DNA of 64,000 bases from Cinnamomum chago. Taxonomy: Eukaryota; Streptophyta; Magnoliopsida; Laurales; Lauraceae. A program made the translations under genes and the position numbers. Below the pieces are notes generated by a model. That model was not told the origin of the DNA, did no database searches, and worked only from the letters and a program-made list of their open reading frames with translations. Of the stretch, positions 1 to 10,970 are shown in pieces. Position 1 is the first letter of the stretch, and each line of letters opens with the position of its first letter. Where the stretch lies: contig CP142458.1 in NCBI GenBank assembly GCA_038049695.1, positions 61,785,501-61,849,500 of the forward strand. The letters are read 5' to 3'.

Positions 1-259
1 AAAATAAGACGCTAATTTCATTTGCTTTGGCGCGAATTATTTTAGCTCATTGGAGACGAAAATTTTTGTCACAAAATATAATTTGTTTTTGTGACGAACA
101 TAATTCGTCACTATTAAGGATAAGTTATGGAAGACGAAAATATTTGGTCACCAAAATAAGGCGCCAATTTCATTTGCGGTGACACCAATTTCGTTCGCAC
201 TTGAGGCTATTCATCTCTTACAATTATTGCTTTGGAAAAGCCTTTAAAATGACTAAAAC

Positions 260-700
260 GGGCCCCGAAGGCCCTAACGTCCATCCCCCTCCCCCACCCC
301 CACCCCAATCCAACGCCTCTTTTCCAAAACCCATTTCCCCCTTTGTCCCTCCATCTATCCCCGTCTCTTTTTTCCAAAACCCTTTTCCCCCATTTCCAAA
401 ACCCTTTTCCAGAAGAGGAGAGAAGAACCATTTTCCCCATTTTCCAAAATCCTTTTCCAACATCTCCCACCCATCATCTCAATTAAGCAACAGCCCCATG
501 GCTCATTGACCCCCATCAATCATCATCACCCTCCATCAACACAAGCAGTGCAGACCCATCCCTGATCGGTGATCCCTCTCATCTCTACTTCTCTCAGTCT
601 CTCTCGCCTAGAATTCGCAGATGCAGCCACCATCACCAAACACCATCATTTGTGCCCATTCTCCTCCATCCAGGAGTCTGCCACCGCCAGGTACACCTAC
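260..700. repeat. C/T-rich low-complexity block inside the CACTA element
   Basis: A pyrimidine-rich stretch with loosely repeated CCAAAACCC and TTTTCC words. Open frames on both strands encode only proline- or glycine-rich low-complexity peptides and show no domain. It may be captured foreign DNA, but I cannot identify a source gene. Confidence 0.5.
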
Positions 701-719
701 CTCTCTGAGTCTCTGCTAC

Positions 720-1030
720 TGTGAGAACTTGGTCCGGGCGGTACCCTTAACCACGAGGCGTAGCGTGTCAACCACGGGCTTCAAACGGTGAGTCTCCGTT
801 AGCCCACATCAGAAATATTCAAGTCCTGACCTAGGACTTATAAGTCAAACCCTGTATTAACTTAGCGTGAGGCTTTTTAAAACCATGCGTCCTCAGAAAT
901 CGTAAGAACTTCGAATTTAAGCGTGCTCGGGCGGGAGCAATATTAGGATGGGTGACCTCCTGGGAACTCCTCGCGCGTGCACGTGGGCCAAAGTGGACAA
1001 TTTCATGTTGAGTTGGGCGGGGCTGTGACA
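720..1030 (+). repeat. Cassandra-type LTR, unit 1
   Basis: A 311 bp unit from TGTGAGAACT to GGCTGTGACA. A degenerate primer-binding site (TTGGTATTAGAGCC) starts directly after it. The 5S-like part lies at about 904-974. Confidence 0.75.
904..974 (+). other. 5S rRNA-derived segment (unit 1 of 4)
   Basis: It contains TTAAGCGTGCTCGGGCGGG and GGATGGGTGACCTCCTGGGA, which match the internal promoter region of plant 5S rRNA closely. The 5' third of a real 5S gene is absent and replaced by unrelated sequence, so this is an LTR component and not a rRNA gene. Equivalent segments lie at about 1262-1330, 1622-1690 and 1976-2043. Confidence 0.8.
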
Positions 1031-1076
1031 GTTGGTATTAGAGCCGAGGGACGACTCTATTTCTAGTGGGGGAGAA

Positions 1077-1387
1077 TGTGAGATCTTGGTCTGGACGGTA
1101 CCCTTAACAACTAGGCGTAGCGTGTCAATCACGAGCTTCAAACGGCGAGTCTACGATAGCCTGCATCGGAAATATCCAAGTCCTGACCATGGGCTTATAA
1201 GTTAAACCCCGTATTAACTTAGCATGAGGCTTTTTAAAACTGTGCGGCCCCGTAAATCGTAAGAACTTTGAAGTTAATCGTGCTTGGGCGGGATCAGTAC
1301 TAGGATGGTTGACCTCCTGGGAAGTCCTCGCACGTACACGTGGGCCAAAGCAGATAATTTCATGCTGAGTTGGGCTGGGCTGTGACA
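1077..1387 (+). repeat. Cassandra-type LTR, unit 2
   Basis: From TGTGAGATCT to TGTGACA, followed by a well-preserved primer-binding site TTGGTATCAGAGCCGAGG. A polypurine tract lies just upstream at about 1066-1076. 5S-like segment at about 1262-1330. Confidence 0.75.
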
Positions 1388-1436
1388 GTTGGTATCAGAG
1401 CCGAGGACGACTCGATCTATTTCTAGTGGGGGAGAA

Positions 1437-1747
1437 TTTGAGATCTTGATCTGGGCGGTACCCTTAACAACTAGGCGTAGCTTGTCAATCACGGGCTTTA
1501 AACGACAAGTCTACGATAGCCTACATCTGAAATATCCAAGTCCTGACCATCGGCTTATAAGTTAAACCCCGTATTAACTTAGCATGAAGCTTTTTAAAAC
1601 TGTGCGGCCCCGGAAATCGTAAGAACTCCGAAGTTAAACGTGCTCGGGCGGGAGCAGTACTAGGATGGTTGACCTCTTGGGAAGTCCTCGCACGTACACG
1701 TGGGCCAAAGCGGACAATTTCATGCTAAGTTGGGCGGGGCTGTGATA
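1437..1747 (+). repeat. Cassandra-type LTR, unit 3
   Basis: The start is mutated to TTTGAGATCT and the end to TGTGATA. A primer-binding site TTGGTATCAGAGCCGAGG follows. 5S-like segment at about 1622-1690. Confidence 0.75.
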
Positions 1748-1792
1748 GTTGGTATCAGAGCCGAGGACGGCTCTATTTCTAGTGGGGGAAAA

Positions 1793-2060
1793 TGTGAGAT
1801 CCTGGTCCTGGCGGTACTCTTAACCACGGGGCGTAGCATATCAACCATGGGCTTTAAACGATGAGTCTCCGTTAGCCCGCATCGGAAATATCAAAGTCTT
1901 AACCATGGCTTATAAGTCAAACCCCGTATTAACTTAGCATGAAGTCTTCTACAATCGTGTGGCTCCAAAAATCGTAAGAACTCTAAAGTTAAGCGTGCTC
2001 AGGCAGGAGCAGTACTAGGATGGGTGACCTCTTGGGGAAGTCCTTGAGTTGGGCGGGGTA
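1793..2060 (+). repeat. Cassandra-type LTR, unit 4 (3' part deleted)
   Basis: Starts TGTGAGATCC. After the 5S-like segment it jumps from AAGTCCT to TGAGTTGGGCGGGG, lacking about 40 bp present in units 1-3. It then merges with CACTA subterminal sequence. The same junction occurs in the CACTA element near 32130. Confidence 0.7.
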
Positions 2061-2425
2061 AATGCGACAAAATTTTTTCGTCTCTATTTATTATATTTAT
2101 GAAAAAATATTTTTGTCTCTAATTTCTTCCTTTAATGACAAATTATTTTGTCACTAATTACTTACAAGTATGTTTCCAACATAGTGTATTGGAGACGAAA
2201 AAAAATTACTTGTTTCCATCAGTGTATTGCAGACAAAAAAAAATTGTCACCAATTTATATTTTTCAGTGAGGAATTTTTTTTTTCGTCACCACCACCTTT
2301 CTGCGACGAGGCTTTGGCGACAACAAGGGTGACGAAAAATTTTCGTCTTAATTAGTTTCGGTGACGAAATATGTACAATTTGGGACAAATTTGTTTCGTC
2401 ATTAGACCCCAAATTTCTTGTAGTG

Positions 2426-3941
2426 GTTTCTATGTTCCAAGAGCTTTCTAACGATATATGGAACTAAAAAATTGGACGTGTGGGTCAAAAGTTATGGCCA
2501 TTCAAAGTTGGCATTATTGGGCCCAATGGGCCGATCCACTTGAGCGGGCCCAATCCGGCTGGCCCAATTCTGGGCAAAATTTTCCAAACAGAACTTCTAA
2601 AAATTCTGTTTTACATTGTTTATCAACCCCCCATCCATCCAAACTTCTACAACATTCCTAAGAACATGAAATGACCAATTTGAGCCTCCATTTGCTCCTA
2701 TGGTCCATTTCTTTCCACACCTCCAATTCATTCTTTGGTAATCCATTCAAAAGAACCCACTTAACTTTATCAATCTAATCTAAAGGAACAAGGCTGAAAT
2801 TAACATTCAATCATATAACAATGTTCAATCAATGAATCAATAGCATGCATATATCTCAAATTGCTCATTTACTTGCCTCTTTTTGGTGCCTTTCACTCTA
2901 ATCTTCTTCTTAGACTCAAATCAAGTAAAACCCCCAAAATTGGCTAGCTCCTACAATGGTAACATGCAAAAGATGAATTAAATGAACATCCATGTAATGA
3001 AACTGGGTTCCTACAGTCATGTATAAGTAGAAAGAAGCATTTGTTTGAGGTTTTCTTACCAATGAAGAAGATGAAGTGATGAAGAGGATGAAGGTGGTGG
3101 TGTTGCAAAGGAAGAAGAAGGTACAATTCTACAATGGTAAATATCATCAACGGACTACCATTCACATGCATGCTCAAATACTATCTTCAAATCACAAATC
3201 CAAACAAGGTGGATATGTAGAGAGATATAACTTACCCAATAGAGAGGTTGAACATGAGATCGAATGAGAGGAAGCTTGAAGGAGTGAATATGGGAGGTGA
3301 TGACTTTAACTTCCCAAAAGTCTAGCATGCACAGCCTTAGGTCTTGTTGTAGAGAAGGATTGGAAGCTATGATGCACAGATACTTTAAAATGGGTGACGT
3401 ATCGTGTCGTATTGTATCCGATACTTCACTTTTTACATGTAAAATTTGTGTCCCTGCTATGTCTATAGCGTATCCGTCCCATATCCGGGCATCATAGATT
3501 GGAAGGAAAGCATGGAGATGGAGAGGGAGTAGGGAGGTTCCAGCTGAGAAGGAAAATGGAGTTCGGCTGGGTGGGATGAGTGGGTTTTAAAGTGGGCACT
3601 AGATTGGACATTGCATGCAAGTCCATTTTCTTGAATGAAATTTGGGCGAAGGGCTTTGTGATTGTTTTGGGCTTGGAAATGGGTTGAGTTGGGCCCAAAA
3701 GGTCTGGGTTCAAACATGAAGATTAATGCTAATGACATGCTTAATGAAATGCACTGAAAACCATTAAACTATAGCACTACGTGTGGCCCAAAATTATAAA
3801 AAAGATCATAAGTTCTACCTAGTTGGATCAACACCTTACTAATCTACCTAATCCATTACAAAACGATCCAAAACAAACATTAGGCACCTAATCAAGATTA
3901 ATTAGATATTAATCACCTATTAGCGGGTTCGGGGTCTTACA
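2426..3941. repeat. LTR-retrotransposon-like non-coding sequence (possible solo LTR of Ty3-gypsy type)
   Basis: Ends with GGTTCGGGGTCTTACA at 3926-3941, which is like many plant Ty3-gypsy LTR ends. It also contains wording typical of such LTRs near 2440-2520 (a GCTTTCTAACGATATATGG segment, then AAAAGTTATGGCC). No primer-binding site follows and no coding frame is convincing. The left edge is lost at the CACTA insertion at 2425. Orientation is uncertain because such LTR ends are near-palindromic. A small hAT MITE lies inside. Confidence 0.4.
3367..3497. mobile_element. 131 bp hAT-type MITE with perfect 8 bp TSD
   Basis: Terminal inverted repeats CTATGATGC at the left and GCATCATAG at the right. 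It is flanked by identical 8 bp copies of ATTGGAAG at 3359-3366 and 3498-3505. An 8 bp target duplication is the signature of hAT transposases. There is no coding capacity. Confidence 0.85.
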
Positions 3942-4468
3942 CCCACAATGCTGATGCCAAAGGTATTCCATTCTCTCCTCTCACTTCTAGGGTTCTCACT
4001 TCAATTCCATGATTAATTTGCTACATCCGGTTAGGACCTCCTGATCTTATTGTGAATAATAACACTTTATGAATCCCAACACATTCCTGCTATCTACATT
4101 TAATTATAATCAGGAATCTAACTGTGGATTTTTTTTGGAAGGGGTGCTTCTGTTTGCTGTAAAAGCCGGTAAAAGTTCTCTTTGCTGGGAATCATCTTGC
4201 CAATAGAGTATATGGGGACTCTACTGGACTGTTAATTTACGAAGGCTACAACTGGTTTTCAGGTATACCATCTCAATAAACTTTGCGAAGTTGCTACAGA
4301 TGGGCCTTCACATGCCGATTCATATACTTGATGTCACATGTGCAAATCATTCTAGCAGTAAAATGGAATGCATCTCCTGTGTAGATGGCCTGGCCTAAAA
4401 TCTGGATGGTCCACTTATATTGGGAGTTACCCATCTACATGATTTATGGATGTGTGTGTCCATATCTC

Positions 4469-4523
<55 letters not shown>

Positions 4524-4877
4524 AGTGATCAACACCAAATAAATGGCTATGACAAGGCATGGATTTTCTAAGCAGCTACAAGTGACTACGATTTAGTACA
4601 CCTCTCCAAATTAATTATCAATGAAGTGTCTGTACAGTGTAAAGTTCACACCAACTGTACAACTCAAAACAATCCATGGGTGGACTATTGAAAGGTCGAA
4701 ATGGTTGAAACAAATGTCAGTAGATGAATTGGCTAAACATGGGAGTGGGGAAAAAGAAATGATTTTAAGATAAGACTGTTATTTTGGGTTTGCTTGACTC
4801 GTTTCACTCTGTGTACCTTTTAATTTATACTCTAAATGATCACATGAAGAGCATACCATTCTTTATGCCATGGGTTT
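3942..4877. other. Non-coding spacer with microsatellite
   Basis: I see no gene. It contains a compound microsatellite, (TG)n at about 4469-4484 followed by (AG)n to 4522. The rest is unique-looking AT-rich DNA up to the copia target site. Confidence 0.6.
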
Positions 4878-4882
4878 TAACT

Positions 4883-5434
4883 TTTTGGGTTTTATGTTTC
4901 AAAAAATTCTAAAGGTGTTTTTTGCAAAAAGTGTTTTGTCCTTTCTTCACTTTTGCTTTATGGGTTGTGTAGGCTTTTGGAAACAACACATCCCACATTG
5001 CTCAAGTTCAACTTTTAAAGTAGGTTTATATGTGTTTTCATTCCTTTACACTTTAAGAACCTTTGAAGGCTTTTGCCATGGGCCCTATGCGCGCACGCGA
5101 GCCAGGCCTGACTCGGGGTGCTGGGTTCGGAAAACGTTTAACCGGGCGTGCGTCCGCGACGCGCATCCTGCGTGTATATCGCGCGCAGGGGGGTGCAAAT
5201 CCCGGTCGGCTAGCCTAGAGGGACCCATATATTGATATAGAAATGGCATCCTTCCTTTTGCCATTATTTTTAAAAACCAGTCTGATGATTTTAACGTTGA
5301 TTTTTTCATTGAGGTTTTATGGCCCAACGGACTACTACTACTAATTTAAATAAGGGCCATCTGCGCTATTGTAGTGTACTCCATTTACATTCTGTTTGAC
5401 AAAAGCATTTGTTCTGTAGCCATTGGGATTAACA
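4883..5434 (+). repeat. 5' LTR of the copia element (deleted form)
   Basis: 552 bp from TTTTGGGTTTT (mutated TGTTGGG) to GGATTAACA. It matches the 3' LTR for most of its length, including a GC-rich central part (5085-5215). It lacks about 270 bp that the 3' LTR has after TGTAGTGTAC. A GTAC microhomology at both edges suggests a deletion here. Confidence 0.88.
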
Positions 5435-5454
5435 ATTTTAGGACGAATTCTGCT

Positions 5455-6190
5455 ATGGCTACTTCCGCTGTCAAATTCATGCACCAGGACTTAGTTCGGT
5501 TGGTTAGTTTTGATGGATCTAATTTTCGTCATTGGCAGCAGAAAGTTTTATTTCTGCTGACATCTTTGAAAATTGCTTTTGTCCTTACCGAACCATGTCC
5601 TGAACGTGAAGGACCAAGTGGCTCTTATGCACGGAAGAAATGGAAAGAAAATGATTACTTGTGCAAGAGCCATATTCTGAACCTTGTAGCAGACAACATT
5701 TATAATATGTATTCTGAAGCCCGATCTGCTAAAGACATCTGGAGAGCTCTAGATAAAAAATATAAAACAGAGGAGTCTGGAGCTAAGAAGTATGCGGTTG
5801 GTCGCTATCTGAATTTCAAGATGGTAGATGACAAGCCAATTCTTCCTCAAGTACATGACTTACAAACCATTGTTAATGAAATTGTTAAAGAAGGGATCCG
5901 AATTGATGAATAGCTCCAAGTGGCTACAGTTATTGAAAAATTACCACCCACTTGGAAGGATATACAGGAAACCCTTCGACACAAGAGAAAGGACTATTCT
6001 TTGGAGCGCCTTCGATCAGCGCTACTTGAGAATTGAGGAAGAAGCCCGAAATAGTGATCAAAAGGATTTGGCTGAGAATGCTGGCAAAATAAGCTTAGCT
6101 GAAACCACAAGTTGATGGTTAAAAGAAAGGGAAATTTGACCAACATCTGAGCAGGAATAAGCAGTCTAATCCTTCCTTTAAGAGGAAGAA
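5455..6190 (+). pseudogene. copia gag (UBN2-like), broken
   Basis: The start ATG at 5455 lies 20 bp after the LTR and opens with MATSAVKFMHQDLVRL. Copia Gag features are visible: LVSFDGSNFRHWQQKV near residues 16-31 and DIWRALDKKYKTEES further on. A TAG at 5911-5913 interrupts it where related elements have Gln (IDE-Q-LQVATVIEKLPPTW continues in the next codons). The frame then shifts near 6015 and 6110 before the zinc knuckle, which is in the pol frame. In intact elements Gag forms the virus-like particle. Confidence 0.85.
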
Positions 6191-6191
6191 T

Positions 6192-9100
6192 TTGAAGCAA
6201 AATCAGAACAAGAAGTTCAGTAAAAATCAAGGAACTGTCAAGCCACAGGCTAAAGGCAGTTGCTTTGTTTGTGGCAAGCCGGGACACTTTGCAAGAGAAT
6301 GTCGTCACCGGAAAAAAGGTCCACAACAATCTCAAGCAACCAAACCTCAAGCTAATGTTACTGAAGCCGAACAGTTTGTTGCTGTTATTTCTGAGGTAAA
6401 TGCTGTCAGCACAGCAAAGAGCGAAGGATGGTGGATTGACACTGGTGCAACCAACCATGTCATTTTTGACAGAAGCATGTTCAAGACCTATGAGAAGGTC
6501 ACGAATGATTGTAAACTTGCTCTGGGAACTACCGTTACTACTCAAGTAATCGGTAAAGGGAAGGTTGAAATTCAGTTCAATTCCGGGAAGACAGTGACAT
6601 TGTTGAACGTGTTTCATGCACCAGAATTGAGAAAGAACCTTGTGTCTAGTTATCTTCTGAATAAGGCCGGATTTAAACAGGTAATAGAATCCGACCAATT
6701 TGTGATCACCAAGAAAGGAGTATTTGCGGGAAAGGGTTATGCATGTGAAAATATGTTTAAATTGAATACTGTCAATAATAATACTGCATCTTCTTCTGCT
6801 TATATTATCGCTTTAGTTGATGAATGGCATGGTAGATTAGGTCATATTAATTTCAGAACCATGAGAAATATGAGTACTGATGGATTAATTGATAAATATG
6901 ATGATGATCATAAGAAATGTATTATATGCTCTCAATCCAAAATTACTCGTAAGCCATTTAAACATGTGGAAAGGGAATCTGCATTACTTCAATTGGTTCA
7001 TTCTGATATATGTGATCTAAGTAATACTATGACTAGAGGTGGTAAATATTATTTTATTACTCTTATTGATGATTGTTCTAGGTATACTTATGTATACTTA
7101 TTAAGAACTAAAGATGAAGCACTATCTATATTTCAAGTTTATGTGACTGAAGTTGAAAATAAACTGAATAGAAAGGTTGTGACATTCAGAAGTGATAGAG
7201 GTGGTGAATACACCTCAAAAAATCTTTTAGACTATTGTGAATCTAAAGGAATTAAGAGAACTTGTACTGCCCCTTATACACCCCAACAAAATAGTATAGC
7301 AGAAAGGAAAAATAGGACTTTGATTGAAATGGTTAACTCTATGTTAATTGCATCTGGGAGTCCTAAAAACTTAGGTGAAGCTCTGTTGACTGCCTGTTAC
7401 ATTTTAAATAGAGTTTTACATTCTAAAACTAATAGGACTCCTTTTGAAATTTGGGAAGGGAGAAAGCCTAACCTTAGATACTTTAGAGTTTGGGGGTGTT
7501 TAGCACATGTTAGGATTGTAGATCCAAAAAGACCTAAATTAGGACCCCACTCATGGGAGTGTGTTTTCATTGGCTATGCACAAGATAGTGCTGCCTATAG
7601 ATTCATGAAATTAGAAGATCTGAGCCTAGTTAAATCTAGAGATGCAAACTTCTTTGAAGACCTTTTTCCTTTTAAAACTAAGTTTACATCAGAACCTTCT
7701 TCATTGAAAAGAGTACTAAAAACTCATAAGGAAGAAGAATCTCAACCTAGAAGGAGTAAGAGACTAAGGACAGCTACTAGTTTTGGTCCTGACTTTGAAA
7801 CCTATCTAGTAGAGGAAGATCCATCTACTTTCCAGGATGCTATGACTGCTCATGATGCTGCCTTTTGGAAGGAGGCATTAGATGATGATTTTGAATCTAT
7901 TTTAGCCAATAATACCTAGGAATTAACTGACTTACCTTTAGGTACTAAACCTTTAGGGTGCAAGTGGGTTTTTAAGAAAAAACTTAGGCCTGATGGGTCA
8001 ATAGAGAAATATAAAGCCAGGCTAGTAGCCAAAGGCTTTAGGCAAAAAGAGGGAATAGACTTCTTTGATACTTATTCCCCTGTGTCTAGAATTAGTTCTA
8101 TTAGACTCTTGATTGCTATTGCTACTGTTCATAATTTGATTATACATCAGATGGATGTCAAAACTGCTTTTCTAAATGGAGATTAGGAAGAGGAAATTTA
8201 TATGGATCAACCACAAGGCTATGTCATAAAAGGACAAGAACATAAGGTGTGTAAATTAATAAAATCCATATATGGACTAAAACAAGCACCTAAACAGTGG
8301 CATATGAAATTTGATGAGGTAATTCTATCTAATGGCTTCAAAATAAATGAAGCTGAAAAATGTATTTACTATAAATCTAATGGTTGTTCAACAATAATAA
8401 TTTGCTTATATGTTGATGATTTACTAATATTTGGCTCTGACATGGAAAGCATCAAAGATATAAAGAGACTTCTCTCTCATAACTTTGATATGAAAGACTT
8501 GGGAGAAGCAAATGTTATATTGAGAATTAAAATTATAAGAGATGATTCTGGAATCAAGTTATCCCAATCACATTACATTGAAAAAATATTGAGGAAATAT
8601 GATCATTTTAATTGTAAACCTGTGTCTACTCCTTTTGATCCTAGTATTAAATTAGTAAAAAATGATGGTCAATGTGTATCTCAACTTGATTATGCTAGTG
8701 TAATTGGTAGCTTAATGTATGCTATGAATTGTACTAGTCCTGATATAGCTTATGCAGTCAGTAAATTGAGTAGATAAACCAGTAACCCTGGTATAGAACA
8801 TTGGAAAGTTGTATCTAGAGTACTTAAGTATTTAAAGAATACTATAGACTATGCATTGTATTATTCTGGTTATCCACCTGTAGTTGAGTGTTACAGCAAT
8901 GCTGGCTGGAATTCAGACTTAGATGATTCTAAGTCTACAAGTGGATGTATTTTCACTTTGGGAGGTGCTGCAGTATCTTGGAAATCAAAGAAACAAACTG
9001 CAATTTCTCATTCCACTAAAGATTCAGAATTCCTAGCTTTGGGAGCTGCTGCGATGGAATCTGAATGGATTAGAAATTTATTATTTGATATTCCCTTGTG

Positions 9101-9310
9101 GACTAAACCCATTCCTCCTATTATTATTCATTGTGATAACACTGCAGCAATTATTACTGCTAACAATACCACGTATAATGGAAAGTCTTGACAAGTGCGA
9201 CTACAACATAGCTATGTGAGACAATTACTCAGTGGAGGAGTAATTTCAATTGATTATGTGAGATCAAAGGATAATTTACAGATCCTTTGACAAAAGGCCT
9301 TGCAAGGGAA
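6192..9310 (+). pseudogene. copia pol: zinc knuckle, protease, integrase, RT, RNase H, with nonsense codons
   Basis: One frame runs from 6192 to 9191 with internal stops at 7917 (TAG), 8184 (TAG), 8775 (TAA) and 9189 (TGA). Domains in order: CCHC knuckle CFVCGKPGHFAREC (about 6262-6303), protease WWIDTGATNHV (about 6430), integrase HHCC with CIICSQ, then catalytic SDRGGEY and AERKNRT, then RT with MDVKTAFLNG (about 8152) and YVDDLLIFG (about 8408), and RNase H with [11 protein letters not shown] and HCDNTAAI. A short deletion near 9285 breaks the C-terminal DPLTKGL motif. All catalytic motifs are recognisable, so decay is mostly by point nonsense mutations. Confidence 0.92.
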
Positions 9311-9886
9311 AAAAAATAAAAGAAACAACTAAAGGGATGGGTCTTAAGCCCATAAATCATCAATAGTGGGAACCCAACCTAATGACCGAAGATCCCGAGA
9401 AATAGGTTCAATGGGAAAAACAAGCTATCTCGATGATGTGAAGTACCGACATATAGAGTATGGTTACTCTGAACTCATCCCTGTTGTGTATGACTCATTT
9501 GATTGTTGGTACATAACCTGTAGCGAATCAGGTTGAATTTAATTCTTAGTGAGATCTATAGCCTATATGGTGGGGTGCACAGTTGCAGGGGCACTCTTGA
9601 TAGACTCACCTATATGAGTGTGGAAGTGGGCCGCTTCCTATGAGAATTTGGGCAGATTCTCTAGAGCACTCATGAAATCCGGGATTAAGCACATGGCCGT
9701 AAAGTGCTGACCTAATGACTCCAAGATCAAATCTTGACATTATTCTGAACTGATATAAAAAGTTGAAGTTCAAGAACTTATTCACTCCAACTCCTAAAGG
9801 TTTGAAATTATGTCATGACGTAAGGTTCAAGCATGGTCACCTTACCAGTGAAATGCTCATTAAATATTTTGAAACAAGGGGGAGAT
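9311..9886 (+). other. copia 3' untranslated region and polypurine tract
   Basis: Non-coding sequence between the end of pol and the 3' LTR, ending in the polypurine tract CAAGGGGGAGAT (about 9875-9886) that primes plus-strand synthesis. No extra ORF (env-like) is convincing. Confidence 0.7.
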
Positions 9887-10712
9887 TGTTGGGTTTTATG
9901 TTTCAAAAAATTCTAAAGGTGTTTATTGCAAAAAGTGTTTTGTCCTTTCTTCACTTTTGCTTTATGGGTTGTGTAGGCTTTTGGAAACAACACATCCCAC
10001 AATGCTCAAGTTCAACTTTTGAAGTAGGTTTATATGTGTTTTCATTCCTTTACACTTTAAGAACCTTTGAAGGCTTTTGCCATGGGCCCTATGCGCGCAG
10101 GCGAGCCAGGCCTGACCTGGGGTGCTGGGTCTGGAAAACGTTTAACCGGGCGTGCGTCCGCGACGCGCATCCTGCGTGTATATTGCGCGCAGGGGGGTGC
10201 AAATCCTGGTCGGCTGGCCTAGAGGGACCCATATATTGATTTTTTCATTGAGTTAACGTTAAACCTGTTTTAATCGCTGTTTTAATGTGGATTAATGAAT
10301 ATTAAAATGGAGAGGTTTTATGGCTTAGTGGATTACTACTCCTAATTTAAATAAGGGCCATCTGCGCTATTGTAGTGTACAGAAAAAATCGTTTTTCCTC
10401 TTTCTGAGCATTAAAAAGAAAGGGAGTCTGCGATATTCGGGCCTGCATTGCGACCAGAGCCTGAACGAGAAGGCCGTTGTATCTTGGGGGCAGTTCTGCT
10501 GAGAACCTTCGCAACTGGGAATAGAATCCAGGGGGCGGAACTCGTTCTAAAGAGAGCGTCATCAGACGTGCCTCGGTCACAGATCTACTGCTGTTGCTAC
10601 TCTTCTTTTTCCGCCTACAAATCATAGTTGCAGCCTTCTTCAATTGGGTACTCCTGTTCCATTTATATTCTGTTTGACAAAAGCATTTGTTCTGTAGCCA
10701 TTAGGATTAACA
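9887..10712 (+). repeat. 3' LTR of the copia element (long form)
   Basis: 826 bp from TGTTGGGTTTT to GGATTAACA with correct TG...CA ends. It holds about 270 bp (about 10380-10650) missing from the 5' LTR, and about 10240-10310 also differs between the two. Confidence 0.88.
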
Positions 10713-10717
10713 TAACT

Positions 10718-10970
10718 CTCATCCACTACTTGAGTATTCTTTTAGAAATACAATACCTTAATAATATATGGATCTTGGATATAGTACGAAGACTAAATGC
10801 AAGGAGATGAAGTTGATGCCTTGCTAACTCACCCACACCTAAGATGTTTTCACAGATGGGTGCCTTTTTCTTATTGTAGTTATCATATGATTTGCTTCAT
10901 CACCTCACATTAAGTGCGTGTTATTGGATATTGCTCATCTTTGATTCCTTTGTGCCGTACTGTACATGCA
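10718..10970. other. Non-coding spacer between copia element and ATP synthase relic
   Basis: No gene, repeat or motif that I can support. Confidence 0.5.

Larger units (their letters stand above)
720..2060 (+). mobile_element. Cassandra-type TRIM: tandem array of four LTRs with three minimal internal domains
   Basis: LTR-like units begin at 720, 1077, 1437 and 1793, a period of about 357-360 bp. Each intact unit opens with TGTGAGA or a variant and closes with GGCTGTGACA or a variant. It is followed by a primer-binding site like TGGTATCAGAGCC (tRNA-iMet type), then about 25 bp later by a polypurine tract (GTGGGGGAGAA) that abuts the next LTR. The internal domain is only about 46-50 bp. Each LTR carries a 5S rRNA-like segment, the hallmark of Cassandra TRIMs. 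There is no coding capacity, so the family must depend on other elements for movement. The arrangement LTR-int-LTR-int-LTR-int-LTR suggests unequal recombination. The fourth LTR has lost about 40 bp of its 3' part. Confidence 0.8.
1..2425. mobile_element. EnSpm/CACTA non-autonomous element, right part (left end outside window)
   Basis: The sequence ends with AAATTTCTTGTAGTG at 2411-2425, the inverted form of the CACTACAAGAAATTT terminus seen complete at 31631. Both flanks (1-200 and about 2060-2425) are full of short GACGAA/TTCGTC/GTGACG motifs in both orientations, as in CACTA subterminal regions. The same subterminal text recurs in the complete element at 31631-32547, so both belong to one family. 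No transposase is visible. The interior carries a C/T-rich low-complexity block (about 260-700) and a tandem array of 5S-containing LTRs (720-2060). The left terminus and the left copy of the 3 bp TSD lie outside the window. Confidence 0.8.
4883..10712 (+). mobile_element. Ty1-copia retrotransposon, complete but decayed, TSD TAACT
   Basis: 5' LTR 4883-5434, gag, protease, integrase, RT and RNase H in copia order, polypurine tract AAGGGGGAGAT just before 9887, and 3' LTR 9887-10712. A perfect 5 bp target duplication TAACT flanks it (4878-4882 and 10713-10717). The coding part carries a nonsense codon in gag, a frameshift near 6110 and four nonsense codons in pol, so it is not autonomous. Several stops (CAG to TAG, CGA to TGA, TGG to TAG) fit deamination of methylated C. 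Domain order and motifs place it in Ty1-copia; the lineage is not resolved. Confidence 0.92.

Noticed and set aside
201..509. Small proline-rich protein gene
   Set aside because: The frame is a low-complexity C/T tract inside a CACTA element; overlapping frames on the other strand are equally long. No domain or gene structure.
904..2043. Tandem 5S rRNA gene cluster
   Set aside because: Only the 3' two thirds of 5S are present, several bases differ, and each copy sits inside a TG...CA LTR followed by a primer-binding site, so these are retroelement parts.
5994..6698. 234-codon open frame antisense to copia gag-pol
   Set aside because: Shadow of the coding strand; no domain, and the plus strand encodes the zinc knuckle and protease.
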